Source: Sambucus nigra (lineage: Eukaryota > Streptophyta > Magnoliopsida > Dipsacales > Adoxaceae). Taken from it: 64,000 bases of DNA. Numbering within the stretch: position 1 is the first letter of the stretch; every line of letters begins with the position of its first letter. The position numbers and the translations under genes were made by a program. A model generated the notes under the pieces. It had not been told where the DNA came from. It searched no databases and worked only from the letters and a program-made list of their open reading frames with translations. The stretch lies in NCBI GenBank assembly GCA_949130495.1, contig OX422221.1:26919917-26983916 (forward strand), given 5' to 3'. Below are positions 39,701 through 53,811 of the stretch, piece by piece.

Positions 39701-42700
39701 AATTTGAGAATACGACGGTAATTTGTATATTTCTACACTTAGGCTTAAAAACATGGCGTTAGAGGGTGAGATCTTGAAATAGCCCCCGACCATCCCCGTG
39801 GGTGGCACCAACACCTCCCACGGCACCAATGTAACTCGTAGGAACTGAACACGCAGCCGCGAGACTCCCAGATTGATAGTACGATGATAATTTACATATT
39901 TATAGACTTAGGGTTAAGAACATGGCGTTAGAGCACTCGTAGAAACTAACCCCGCAGCCCCAGGACTCCTGGTTTGAGAATACGACAGTAATTTGCATAT
40001 GTGTAGACTTAGGCTTAAAAACATTGCGTTTGAAATGAGAACTCGAAACAGCCCCTGAACGGCCCCGTGGGTGGCACGAACACCTCCCACGGGACTAATG
40101 TAACTCGTAGGAACTGACCCCGCAACCGTGGGTCTCCCGATTTTAGAATACGATGGTAATTTGCATATTTCTAGACTTAAGAAAAACATAGCGTTAAGGG
40201 TGAGAACCCGAAACAACCCTCGAACGGCACCGTGGGTGGCACCAACACCTCCCACGGGACTAATGTAACTCTTAGGAACTGACCCCGCAGCAGCGGTCTC
40301 TCGATTTTTGAATACGACGGTAATTTGCATATTTCTAGACGTAAGCAAAACATGGCGTTCAAGGTGAGAACTCGAAACAGCCCCCGAACGTCCCCGTGGG
40401 TGGCACCAACACCTCCCACGGGACCAATATAACTCTAAGGAACTGACTCCGCAGTCGCGGGTCACCCGATTTAAGAATACGACGGTAGTTTCCATATTTA
40501 TAGACTTAGGCTTAAAACATGGCGTTACAGGGTGAGAACTCGAAATAGCCCCAGAACGTCCCCGTGGGTCGCACCAACACCTCCCAAGGGACCAATGTAA
40601 CTCGTAGGAACTGACCCCGCAGTCGCGGGACTCCCGGTTTGAGAATACGATGATAATTTGCATATTTTTAGACTTAATCAAAACATGGCGTTAGAGGGTG
40701 AGATCTCGAAACAGCCCCCGAACGTCCCCGTGGGTCGCACCAACACCTCCCATGGGACCAATGTAACTCGTAGGAACTGACCCCGCAGCCGCGGGACTCC
40801 CGGTTTGAGAATACGACGGTAATTTGCATATTTTCAGACTTAAGGAAAACATGGCGTTAGAGGGTGACAACTCGAAACAACCCCCGAACGGCCCCGTGGG
40901 TGGCACCATCACCTCCCACGGGACCAATATAACTCTTAGGAACTGACTCCGCAGTCGCGGGTCTCCCGATTTGAGAATACGACGGTAGTTTCCATATTTA
41001 TAGACTTAGGCTTAAAAGCATGGCGTTACAGGGTGAGAACTCGAAACAGCCCCAGAATGTCCCCGTAGGTCGTACCAACACCTCCCATAGGACCAATGTA
41101 ACTCGTAGGAACTGACCCCGCAGTCGCGGGACTCCCGATTTGAGAATACGACGATAATTTGCATATTTTTAGACTTAAGCAAAACATGGCGTTAGAGGGT
41201 GAGAACTCGAAACAGCCCCCGAACGTCCCCGTGGGTCGCACCAGCACCTCCCACGGGACCAATGTAACTCGTAGGAACTGACCCCGCAGTCGCGGGACTC
41301 CCGGTTTGAGAATACGACGATAATTTGCATGTTTTTAGACTTAAGCAAAACATGGCATTAGAGGGTGAAAACTCGAAACAACCCCCGAACGGCCCCGTGG
41401 GTGGCACCAACACCTTCCACGGGACCAATATAACTCTTAGGAACTAACTCCGCAGCCGTGGGTCTCCCAATTTGAGAATACGACGATAATTTGTATATTT
41501 CTAGACTTAGGCTTAAAAACATGGCGTTAGAGGGTGAGATCTCGAAACAGCCCCCGACCGTCCCCGTGGGTGGCACCAAGTTAACTCGTAGGAAATGAAC
41601 ACGCAGCCGCGAGACTCCCAGTTTGATAGTACGACGGTAATTTACATATTTATAGACTGAGGGTTAAGAACATGGCATTAGAGCACCCGTAGAAACTAAC
41701 CCCGCACCCCAGGACTCCCGGTTTGAAAATACGACAATAATTTGCATATTTGTAGACTTAGTCTTAAAAACATGGCGTTAGAGAGTGAGAACTCGAAACA
41801 GCCCCCGAACGGCCCCGTGGGTGGCACCAACACCTCCCACGGGACTAATGTAATTCGTAGGAACTGACCCCGCAACCGATGGTCTCCCGGTTTCAGAATA
41901 CGACGATAATTTGAATATTTTTAGACTTAAGCAAAACATGGCGTTAGAGGGTGAGAACTCGAAACAGCCCCCGACCGTCCTCGTGGGTCGTACCAACACC
42001 TCCCACGGGACCAATGTAACTCGTAGGAACTGACCCCGCAGCCGCGGGACTTCCGGTTTGAGAATACGATAATAATTTGCATATTTTTAGACTTAAGCAA
42101 AACATGGCGTTAGAGGGTGAAAACTCGAAACAACCCCCGAACGGCCCCGTGGGTGGCACCAACACCTCCCACGGGACCAATATAACTCTTAGGAAATGAC
42201 TACGCACCCGCGGGTCTCCCGATTTGAAAATATGACGGTAATTTCCATATTTATAGACTTAGGCTTAAAAACATGGCGTTAAAGGGTTAGATCTCAAAAC
42301 TGCCCCCGAACGTCCCCGTGGCTTGTACCAACACCTCCCACGGAACCAATGTAACTCGTAGGAACTGATCCCACAGCCGCGGGACTCCCAATTTGAGAAT
42401 ACGACGGTAAATTGAATATTTATAGACTTAGGGTTAAAAACATGGCGTTAGAGGGTGAGAACCCGAAATGGCCCCCGAACGGCCCCGTTGGTGGCACCAA
42501 CACCTCCTACAGGATCAATGTAACTCGTAGGAACTGACCCCGCAGTCGTGGGACTCCCGGTTTTAGAGTACGATGGTAATTTGTATATTTCTAGACTTAG
42601 GCATAAAAATATGGCGTTAGAGGGTGGGAACTCGAAACTGCCCCCGAACGGCCCCATGAGTGGCACTAACACCTCCTACGGGACCAATATAACTCGTAGG

Positions 42701-42780
42701 AACTGATCCCGCAGTCGCGGAACTCCCGATTTTAGAATACAACGATAATTTACATATCTATAGACTTAGGCTTAAAAACA
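36728..42780 (+). repeat. Right higher-order family, unit 2
   Basis: Same landmark order as unit 1: 'gaaatatcc' monomer at 36,755, type-3 pair at 37,266 and 37,769, 'cagccccccgaccggccccc' at about 37,930, and deleted monomers at 39,931 and 41,681. It is about 1.4 kb longer than unit 1 because of extra monomers in its right half. Offset to unit 3 is 6,052 bp in its left part. Confidence 0.75.
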
Positions 42781-45700
42781 TGGCGTTAGTGGGTTGGAAC
42801 TCGAAATATCCCATGAACGTCCCCGTGGGCGGCACCAACACCTCCTACGGGACCAATGTAACTCGTAGGAACTGACCCCGCAGTCGCGGGACTCCCGATT
42901 TGAGAATACGACGATAATTTGCAAATTTCTAGACATAGGCTTAAAAACTTGGCGTTGGAGGGTGAAAACTCGAAACAGCCCCCGAACGGCCCCATGGGTG
43001 GCACCAACACCTCCGAAAGGACCAATGTAACTCGTAGGAACTGACCCCGCAGCCGCGGGTCTCCCGGTTTGAGAATACGATGGTAATTTGCATATTTCTA
43101 GACTTAGGCTTAAAAACATGGCGTTACAGGGTGAAAACCCGAAACAACCCCCGAACGTCTCCGTGGGTGGCACCAACACCTCCAACGGGACCAATGTAAC
43201 TCGTAGGAACTGACAACGCAGCCGCGGGACTCCCGATTTGAGAATACGGCGGTAATTTGCATATTTCTAGAGTTAGGCTTAAAAACATGGCATTAGTGGG
43301 TGAAAACTCAAAACAGCGCCCGAACGGCTTCGGGGGTGGCACCAACACCTGCCATGGAACCAATATGACTCATAAGAACTGACCGCATAGCCACTGGACT
43401 CCATATTTGACAGTACGACGGTAATTTGCATATTTCTAGACTTAAGCAAAACATGGCGTTAGAGGTTGAGATCTCGAAACTGCCACCGAACGTCCCCGTG
43501 GGTGGCACCAACACCTCCCACGGGACCAATGTAACTCGTAGGAACTGACCCCGCAGCCGCGGGTCTCCTGGTTGAGAATACGACGATAATTTACATATTT
43601 CTAGACTTAGGCTTAAAACATGGCGTTAGGGGGTGAAAACCCGAAACAGCCACCAAACATCCCCGTGGGTGGCACCAACACCTCCAACGGGACCAATGTA
43701 ACTCGTAGGAACTGTCCACGTAGCCGCGGGACTCCCGGTTTGAGAATACGGCAGTAATTTGCATATTTCTAGAGTTAGGTTTAAAAACATGGCGTTAGTG
43801 GGAGAAAACCCGAAACAGCACCCGAACGGTTTCTGGGGTGGCACCAACACCTACCATGGAACCAATATAACTCATAAGAACTAACCGCGCAGCCACGGGA
43901 CTCCAGATTTTAGAGTACGACGGTAATTTTCATATTTCTAGACTTAAGCCAAAAATGGCGTTAGATGGTCAAAACTCGAAACAGCCCCCCGACCGGCCCC
44001 CTGGGTGCCACCAACACCTCCCACGAGACCAATGTTACTCGTAGGAACTGACCCCGCAGCCGCGGGTCTCTCGATTTGAGAATACGATGGTAATTTGCAT
44101 ATCTCTAGACTTAGGCTTAAAAACATGGCGTTAGAGGGTGACATCTCGAAACAGCCCCTGATTGTCCCCGTGGGTGGCACCAACACCTCCCACGGGACCA
44201 ATGTAACTCGTAGGAACTAACCGCGTAGCCGCGAGACTCCCGGTTTGAGAGTACGACGGTAATTTGCATATTTGTAAACTTAGGATTAAAAACATGGCGT
44301 TATAGGGTGAAAACTCGAAAGAGCCCCCGAACGGCTCCGTGGGTGGCACCAACACCTCCCAAGGGACCAATATAACTCGTAGGAACAGACCCCGCGGCCG
44401 CGGGTCTCCCGTTTTGAGAATACGACGGTAATTTGTATATTTCTAGACTTAGGCTTAAAAACATGGCGTTAGAGGGTGAGATCTCGAAAAAAACCCGACC
44501 GTCCCCGTGGGTGGCACCAACACCTCCCACGGGACCAATGTAACTCGTAGGAACTGACCGCGCAGCCGCGAGACTCCCGGTTTGAGAGTACGACGGTAAT
44601 TTGTATATTTATAGACTTAGGGTTAAGAACATGGCGTTAGAGGGTGAGAACTCGAAACATCCCCCGGACGGCCCCGTGGGTGGCACCAACACCTCCCACG
44701 GGACTAATGTAACTCATAGGAACTAACCCTGGAGTCACGGGTCTCCCGGTTTTAGAATACGACGGTAATTTGCATATTTCTAGACTTAAGCAAAACATGG
44801 CGTTAGTGGGTGAGAACTCGAAACAGCCCTGGAACGTCCCGTGGGTGGCACCAACACCTCCCACAGGACCAATGTAACTCGTAGAAACTAACCCCGCAAC
44901 CGCAGGACTACCGGTTTGAGAATACGACCGTAATTTGTATATTTGTAGACTTAGGCTTAAAAACATGGCGTTAGAGAGTGAAAACTCGAAACAGCCCCTG
45001 AACGGCCCCCTGGGTGGTACCAATACCTCCCACGGGACCAATGTAACTCGTAGGAACTGACCCCACAGCCGCGGGTCTCCCGGTTTGAGAATACGACGGT
45101 AATTTGCATATTTCTAGACTTAGGCTTAAAAACATGGCGTTAGAGGGTGAGAACTCGAAACAGCCCCCGAACGTCCCCGTGGGTCGAACCAACACCTCCC
45201 ACGGGACCAATGTAACTCGTAGGAACTGACCCCGTAGCCGCGGGACTCCCGTTTTGAGAATACGACGGTAATTTTCATATTTTTAGAGTTAAGCACAACA
45301 TGGCGTTAGAGGGTGAAAACTTGAAACAACCCCCGAACGGCCCCATGGGTGGCACCAACACCTCCCACGGGACCTATATAACTCTTAGGAACTGACTCCG
45401 CAGCCGCGGGTCTCCTAATTTGAGAATACGACAGTAATTTTCATATTTATGGACTTAGGCTTAAAAACATGGCGTTAGAGGGTGATATCTCAAAACTGCC
45501 CCCGAACGTCCCCGTAGGTCACACCAACACCTCCCACGGGACCAATGTAACCCGTAGGAACTGATCCCGCAACCGCGGGACTCCCGGTTTGAGAATACGA
45601 CGGTAATTTGCATATGTTTATACTAAAGCAAAACATGGAGTTAGAGGGTTACAACTCGAAACAACCCCCGAACGGCCCCGTGGGTGGCACCAACACCTCC

Positions 45701-48592
45701 CACGGGACCAATATAACTCTTAGGAACTGACCCCGCAGCCGCGGGTCTCCCAATTTGAGAATACGACGGTAATTTCCATATTTATAGACTTAGGCTTAAA
45801 AATATGGCGTTAAAGGTTGAGATCTCAAAATTGCCCCCAAACGTCCCCGTGGGTCGCACTAACACCTCCCACGGGACCACTGTAACTCGTAGCAACTGAC
45901 CCCGCAGCCGCGGGACTACCAGTTTGAGAATACGACGATAATTTGCATATTTTTAGACTTAAGCAAAAGATGGCGTTAGAGGGTGAAAACTCGAAACAAC
46001 CCCCGAACGGCCCTGTGGGTGGCACCGACACCTTCCACGGGACCTATATAACTCTTAGGAACTAACTCCGCAGCCGCGGGTCTCCCAATTTGAGAATACG
46101 ACGGTAATTTATATATTTCTAGACTTAGGCTAAAAAACATGGCGTTAGATGGTGAGATCTCGAAACAACCCCCGACCGTCCCCGTGGGTGGCACCAACAC
46201 CTCCCACGGCACCAATGTAACTCGTAGGAACTGAACGCGCAGCCGCGAGACTCCCAGTTTGATAGTACGACGGTAATTTAAATATTTATAGACTTAGGGT
46301 TAAGAACATGGCGTTAGAGCACACGTAGGAACTAACCCCGCAGCCCCAGGACTCCCGATTTGAGAATATGACAGTAATTTGCATATTTGTAGACTTAGGC
46401 TTAAAAAATGGCATTAGAGAGTGAGAACTCGAAACAGCCCCCGAACGTCCCCATGGGTGGCACCAACACCTCCCATGGGACTAATGTAATTTGTTGGAAC
46501 TGACCCCGCAACCCATGGTCTACCGATTTTAGAATACGACGGTAGTTTCCATATTTATAGACTTAGGCTTAAAAGCATGGCGTTACAGGGTGAGAACTCG
46601 AAACAGCCCCCGAACGTCCTCGTGGGTCGCACCAACACCTCCCACGGGACCAATGTAACTCGTAGGAACTGACCCCGCAGTCGCGGGACTCCCGGTTTGA
46701 GAATACGACGATAATTTGCATATTTTTAGACTTAAGCAAAACATGGCGTTAGAGGGTGAGAACTCGAAATAGCCCCCGAACGCCCCCGTGGGTCGCACCA
46801 ACACCTCCCACGGGACCAATGTAACTCATAGGAACTGACACCGCAGCCGCGGGACTCCCGGTTTGAGAATACGACTATAATTTGCATATTTTTAGACTTA
46901 AGCAAAACATGGCGTTAGAGGATGAAAACTCGAAACAACCCCCGAACGGCCCCTTGGGTGGTACCAACACCTCCCACGGGACCAATATAACTCTTAGGAA
47001 ATGACTACACAGCCGCGGGTCCCCCGATTTGAGAGTACGACGGTAATTTCCATATTTATAGACGTAGGCTTAAAAACATGGCGTTAGAGGGTGAGATCTC
47101 GAAACTGCCCCCGAACGTCCCTGTGGGTGGCACCAACACCTCCCACGGAACCAATGTAACTCGTAGGAATTGATCCCACAGCCCCGGGACTCCCAATTTG
47201 AGAATATGACGGTAATTTGCATATTTATAGACTTAGGGTTAAAAACATGGCGTTAGAGGGTGAGAACCAGAAATGGCCCCCGAACGGCCCCGTTGGTGGC
47301 ACCAACACCTCCCACGGGATCAATGTAACTCGTAGGAACTGACCCCGCAGTCGTGGGACTCCCGATTTTAGAATACGATGGTAATTTGTATATTTCTTGA
47401 CTTAGGCTTAAAAATATTGCGTTAGAGTGTGGGAACTCGAAACTGCCCTCGAACGGCCCCATGGGTTGCACTAACACCTCCCACGGGACCAATATAACTC
47501 GTAGGAATTGACCCCGCAGTCGCGGAACTCCCGATTTTAGAATACGATGATAATTTACATATTTCTAGACTTAGGCTTAAAAACATGGCGTTGGAGGGTG
47601 AAAGCTCGAAACAGCTCCCGAACGGCCATATGGGTGGCACCAACACCTCCCAAGGGACCAATGTAACTCGTAGGAACTGACCCCGCAGCCGCGGGTCTCC
47701 CGGTTTGAGAATACGATGGTAATTTGCATATTTCTAGACTTAGTCTTAAAAACATGGCGTTACAGGGTGAAACCTCGAAACAACCCCCGAACGGCCACGT
47801 GGGTGGCACCAACACCTCCCACGGGACCAATATAACTCTTAGGAACTGACTACGCCGCCGCGGGTCTCCTGATTTGAGAATACGACGGTAATTTCCATAT
47901 TTGTAGATTTAGGCTTAAAAACATGGCGTTAGAGGGTGAGATCTCGAAACTGCCCCCGAACGTTCCCGTGGTTGGCACTAACACCTCCCACGGGACCAAT
48001 ATAACTCGTAGGAACTGACCCCGCTGTCGCGCGACTCCCGATTTTAGAGTACGACGATGATTTACATATTTCTAGACTTATTAAAAACATTGCGTTAGTG
48101 GGTGGGAACTCGAAATATCCACCGAACGTCCCCGTGGGTGGCACCAACACCTCCCACGGGACCAATGTAACTCGTAGGAACTGACCCCACAGCCGCGGGA
48201 CTCCCAATTTGAGAATACGACGGTAATTTGCATATTTATAGACTTAGGGCTAAAAACATGGCGTTAGAGGGTGAGAACCCGAAACGGCCCCCGAACGGCC
48301 CCGTGGGTGGCACCAACACCTCCTAAGGGACCAGTGTAACTCGTAGGAACTGACCCCGCAGCCGTGGGACTCCCGATTTTAGAATACGGTGGTAATTTGC
48401 ATATTTATAGACTTAGGCTAAAAAATATGGCGTTAGAGGGTGGAAACTCGAAACAGCCCCCGAACGACCCCGTGGGTGGCACCAACACCTCCCACGGGAC
48501 CAATATAACTCATAGGAACTGACCCCGCAGTCGCGGGACTCCCAATTTTAGAATACGACGATAATTTACATATTTCTAAACTTATTAAAAAC
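42780..48592 (+). repeat. Right higher-order family, unit 3
   Basis: Landmarks: 'gaaatatcc' monomer at 42,811, type-3 pair at 43,319 and 43,821 (502 bp apart), 'cagccccccgaccggccccc' at about 43,983, 'gttaagaacatggcgttaga' at 44,622, and a deleted monomer at 46,317. Matching landmarks in unit 4 lie 5,646-5,813 bp to the right, so indels of one or more monomers separate the two. Confidence 0.75.
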
Positions 48593-51500
48593 ATTGTGTT
48601 AGTGGGTGGGAACTCGAAATATCCCCCGAACGTCCCCATGGGTGGCACCAACACCTCCTACGGGACCAATGTAACTCGTAGTAACTGACCCCGCAGTCGC
48701 GGGACTCCCGGTTTGAGAATACGACGATAATTTGCAAATTTCTAGACTTAGGCTTAAAAAGATGGCGTTGGAGGGTGAAAACTCGAAACATCTCCCGAAC
48801 TGCCCCATGGGTGGCACCAACACCTCCCAAGGGACCAATGTAACTCGTAGGAACTGACCCCGCAGCCGCGGGACTCCCGTTTTGAGAATACGATGGTAAT
48901 TTGCATATTTCTAGAGTTAGGCTTAAAAACATGGCGTTACACGGTGAAAACCCGAAACAGCCCCCGAACGTTCCCGTGGGTGGCACCAATACCTCCAACG
49001 GGACCAATGTAACTCGTAGGAACTGACAACGCAGTCGCGGGACTCCCGGTTTGAGAATACGGCGGTAATTTGCATATTTCTAGAGTTAGGTTTAAAAACA
49101 TGGCATTAGTTGGTGAAAACTCGAAACAGCGCCCGAACGACTTCGGGGTGGCACCAACACCTGCCATGGAAGCAATATGACTCATAAGACCTGACCGCAT
49201 AGCCACAGGACTCCCGGTTTGAGAGTACGACTGTAATTTGCATATTTCTAGACTTAAGCAAAACATGGCGTTAGAGGGTGAGATCTCGAAACTGCCCCCG
49301 AACGTCCCCGTGGGTGGCACCAACACCTCCCACAGGACTAATGTAACTCGTAGGAACTGACACCGCAGCCGCGGGTCTCCCGGTTTGAGAATACGATGGT
49401 AATTTGTATATTTCTAGACTTAGGCTTAAAAACATGGCGTTAGGGGGGTGAAAATCCGGAACAGCCCCCGAACGTCCCCGTGGTTGGCACCAACACCTCC
49501 AATGGGACGATTGGAACTCGTAGGAACTGACCACGCAGCCGCGGGACTCCCGATTTGAGAATACGGCAGTAATTTGCATATTTCTAGAGTTATGTTTACA
49601 AACATGGCGTTAGTGGGAGAAAACCCGAAACAGCGCCCAAACGGTTTTCGGGGTGGCACCAACACCAGCCATGGAACCAATATAACTCATAAGAACTAAC
49701 CCCGCAGCCACGGGACTCCCGATTTGAGAGTACGACGATAATTTGCATATTTCTAGACTTAAGCCAAAAATGGCGTTAGAGGGTCAAAACTCGAAACAGC
49801 CCCCCGACCGGCACCCTGGGTGCCACCAACACCTCCCACGAGACCAATGTAACTCTTAGGAACTGACCCCGCAGCCGGGGGTCTCTCAATTTGAGAATAC
49901 GAAGGTAATTTGCATATCTATAGACTTAGGCTTAAAAATATGGCGTTAGAGGGTGAGATCTCGAAACAGCCCCCGACCGTCCCCGTGGGTGGCACCAACA
50001 CCTCCCACGGGACCAATGTAACTCGTAGGAACTGACCCCGCAGCCGTGGATCTCCCGGTTTGAGAATACGATGGTAATTTGTATATTTCTAGACTTAGGA
50101 TTAAAAACATGGCGTTAGAGGGTGAGATCTCGAAAAAGCCCCCGACCGTCCCCTTGCGTGGCACCAACACCACCCTCGGGACCAATATAACTCATAGGAA
50201 CTGACCGCGCAGCCCTGAGACTCCCGGTTTGAGAGTACGACGGTAATTTGCATATTTATAGACTTAGGGTTAAGAACATGGCGTTAGAGGGTGAGAACTC
50301 GAAACATCCCCCGAACCGCCCTGTGGGTGGCACCAACACCTCCCACGGGACTAATGTAACCCGTAGGAACTGACCCTGCAGTCGCGGGTCTCCCGGTTTT
50401 AGAATACGACGATAATTTGCATATTTCTAGACTTAAGCAAAACATGGCGTTAGTGGGTGAGAACTCGAAACAGCCCTCGAACGTCCCGTGGGTGGCACCA
50501 ACACCTCCCACGGGACCAATGTACCTCGTAGAAACTAACCCCGCAGCCGCAGGACTCCCGGTTTGAGAATACGACCGTAATTTGCATATTTGTAGACTTA
50601 GGCTAAAAAACATGGCGTTAGACAGTGAGAACTCGAAACAGCCCCCGAAGGGCCCCGTGGGTGGTACCAACACCTCCCACGGGACCAATGTAACCCGTAG
50701 GAACTGACCCCGCAGTCGCAAGTCTCCCGGTTTGAGAATACGACGGTAATTTTCATATTTCTAGACTTAGTCTTAAAAACATGGCGTTTGAGGGTGAGAA
50801 CTCGAAACAGCCCCCGAACGTCCCCATGGGTCACACCAACACCTCCCTCGGGACCAATGTAACTCGTAGGAACTGACCCCGCAGCCGCAGGACTCCCGGT
50901 TTGAGAATACGACGGTAACTTGCATATTTTTAGAATTAAGCAAAACATGGCGTTAGAGGGTGAAAACTCGAAACAACCCCCGAACGGCCCCGTGGGTGGC
51001 ACCAACACCTCCCACGGGACCAATATAACTCTTAGGAACTGACTCCGCAGCCGCGGGTCTCCCAATTTGAGAATACGACCGTAATTTTCATATTTATAGA
51101 CTTAGGCTTAAAAACATGGCGTTAGAGGGTGAGATCTCGAAACTGCCCCCGAACGTCCCCGTGGGTGGAACCAGCACCTCTCACGGGACCAATGTAACTC
51201 GTAGGAACTAACCCTGCAGTCGCGGGACTCCCGGTTTGAGAATACGATGGTAATTTGCATATTTATAGACTTAGGGTTAAAAACATAGCGATAGAGGGTG
51301 AGAACTCCAAACCGCCCCCGGACGGCCCCGTTGGTGGCACCAACACCTCCCACGAGACCAATGTAACTCGTAGGAACTGCCCCCGCAGCCGAGGGACTCC
51401 CGGTTTTAGAATACGACGGTAATTTGCATACTTCTAGACTTAGGCTTAAAAACGTGGTGTTAGAGGGTGGGAACTCGAAACTGTCCCCGAACGGCTCCGT

Positions 51501-53811
51501 GGGTGGCACCAACACGTCCCACGGGACCAATGTAACTTGTAAGAACTAACCCCACAGTCGCGGGACTCCCGAAATTAGAATACGACAATAATTTACATAT
51601 TTCTAGACTTAGGCTTAAAAACATGGCGTTAGTGGGTGGGAACTCGAAATAGCTCCCGAACATTCCCGTGGGTGGCACCAACACCTCCTACGGGACCAAT
51701 GTAACTCGTAGGAACTGACCCCACAGTCGCGGGACTCCCGATTTGAGAATACGACGATAATTTGCATATTTCTAGACTTAGGCTTAAAAACATGGCGTTG
51801 GAGGGTGAAAACTCGAAACAGCCCCGAACGGCCCCATGGGTGGCACCAACACTTCCCAAGGGACCAACGTAACTCGTAGGAACTGACCCCGCAGTTACGG
51901 GACTACCGGTTTGAGAATACGATGGTAATTTGCATATTTATAGACTTAGGCTTAAAAACATGTCGTTAGAGGGTGAGAACTCGAAACAGCCCCCGAACGT
52001 CCCCGTGGGTGGCACCAACACCTCCCACGGGACCAATGTAACTCATAGGAACTGATCCCGCAGCCGCAGGACTCCCGATTTTTTAGTACGACGATAATTT
52101 GCATATTTCTAGATTTAGACTTAAAAACATGGTCTTAGAAGGTGAAAACTCGAAACAGCCCCCGAACGGCCCCATGGGTGGGACCAACACCTCCCATGGG
52201 ATCAATGTAACTCGTAGGAACTGACACCGCAGCCGCGGGACTCCCGATTTGAGAATACGACAATAATTTGCATATTTGTAGACTTAGGCTTAAAAACATG
52301 GCGTTAGAGGGTGAGAACTCGAAACAGCCCCCGAACGTCCCCGTGGGTGGCACCAACACATCCTACGGGACCAATGTAACTCGTAGGAACTGACCCGACA
52401 GCCGCGGGACTCCCGGTTTTAGAATACGACGCTAATTTGCATATTTTTAGAGTTAGGCTTAAAAACATGGCGTTAGAGGGTGAAAAACCCGAAACAGCGC
52501 CCAAACGGCTTCGGGGGCTGCACCAACACCTGCCATAGAACCAATATGACTCATAAGAACTGACCGTACAGCCATGGGACTCCCGGTTTGAGAGTACGAT
52601 GGTAATTTGCATATTTCTAGACTAAAGCAAAACATGGCGTTAGTGGGTGAGATCTCGAAACTGCCCCCGAACGTCCCCGTGGGTGCCACCAACACCTCCC
52701 ACGAGACCAATATAAGTCGTAGGAACAGACCCTGTAGCCGCAGGACTCCCGATTTGAGAATACGACGATTATTAGCATATTTCTAGACTTAGGCTTAAAA
52801 ACATGGCATTAGAGGGTGAGAACTCCAAACAGCCTCTGAACATCCCCGTGGGTGGGCCCAACACCTCCCACGGGACCAATGTAAATCGTAGAAACTGACC
52901 CCGCAGCCGCGGGACTACCGATTTGAGAATACGACGGTAATTTGCACATTTCTAGACTTTAGCTTAAAAACGTGGCGTTAGAGGTTGAAAACTCGAAACA
53001 GCCCCCGAACGTCCCCGTGGGTGGCACCAACACCTCCCACGGGACCAATGTAACTCGTAGGAACTGACCCCGCAGCCGCGGGATTCCCGATTTGAGAATA
53101 CGACGGTAATTTTCATATATCTAGACTTAAGCAAAACATGGCGTTAGTGGGTGAAAACTCGAAACAACCCCCGAACGGCCCCGTGGGTGGCACCAACACC
53201 TCCCACGGGACCAGTATAACTCTAAGGAAATGACTCCGCAGCCGCGGGTCTGTCGATTTGAGAATACGACGGTAATTTGAATATTTATAGACTTAGGCTT
53301 AAAACATTGGCGTTAGAGGGTGAGATCTCGAAACTGCCCCCGAACGTCCCCGTGGGTAGCACCAACACCTCCCACGGGACCAATGTAACTCGTAGGAACT
53401 AACCCCGCAGCCGCGGGACTCCCGGTTTGAGAATACGATGGTAATTTGCATATTTATAGACTTAGGGTTTAAAACATAGCGTTAGAGGGTGAGAACTCGA
53501 AACCTCCCCTGAACGGCCCCGTGGGTGGCACCAACACCTCCCACGGGACCAATGTAACTCGTAGGACTGACCCCGCAGCCGTGGGACTCCCGGTTTTAGA
53601 ATACGATGGTAATTTGCATATTTCTAGACTTAGGCTTAAAAACATGGCGTTAGAGGGTGGGAACTCGAAACTGCCCCCGAACGGCCCCGTGGGTGGCACC
53701 AACACCTCCCACGGGACCAATGTAACTCGTAAGAACTGACCCCACAGTCGCGGGACTCCCGTAATTAGAATACGACGATAATTTACATATTTCTAGACTT
53801 AGGCTTAAAAA
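48592..53811 (+). repeat. Right higher-order family, unit 4, next to the array edge
   Basis: Landmarks: 'gaaatatcc' monomers at 48,115 and 48,617, type-3 pair at 49,132 and 49,636, 'cagccccccgaccggcaccc' at about 49,798, and 'gttaagaacatggcgttaga' near 50,269. A further lone type-3 monomer sits at 52,500. The last 'gaaatagcccccgaacgtcc' monomer at 53,837 starts a fifth unit that is cut off by the array edge at 54,303. Confidence 0.7.
53010..53046. other. Conserved central dyad of the monomer (representative)
   Basis: In most monomers the stretch 'gtccccgtgggtgg' is answered 8 bases later by 'cctcccacgggac'. Reading the right arm in reverse complement gives GTCCC-GTGGG-A-GG against GTCCC-c-GTGGG-T-GG on the left. 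That is a stem of about 12 pairs with one bulged C and one mismatch, loop 'caccaaca'. About 320 tandem copies give a regularly spaced array of potential hairpins or cruciforms. Whether they form is not shown by the sequence. Confidence 0.75.

Noticed and set aside
39914..40681. A 255-codon minus-strand open frame inside the satellite
   Set aside because: It runs through about four and a half monomers of the same repeat that give ~79-codon frames everywhere else. It is long only because length variants keep the phase open. No promoter, conserved frame or known domain.
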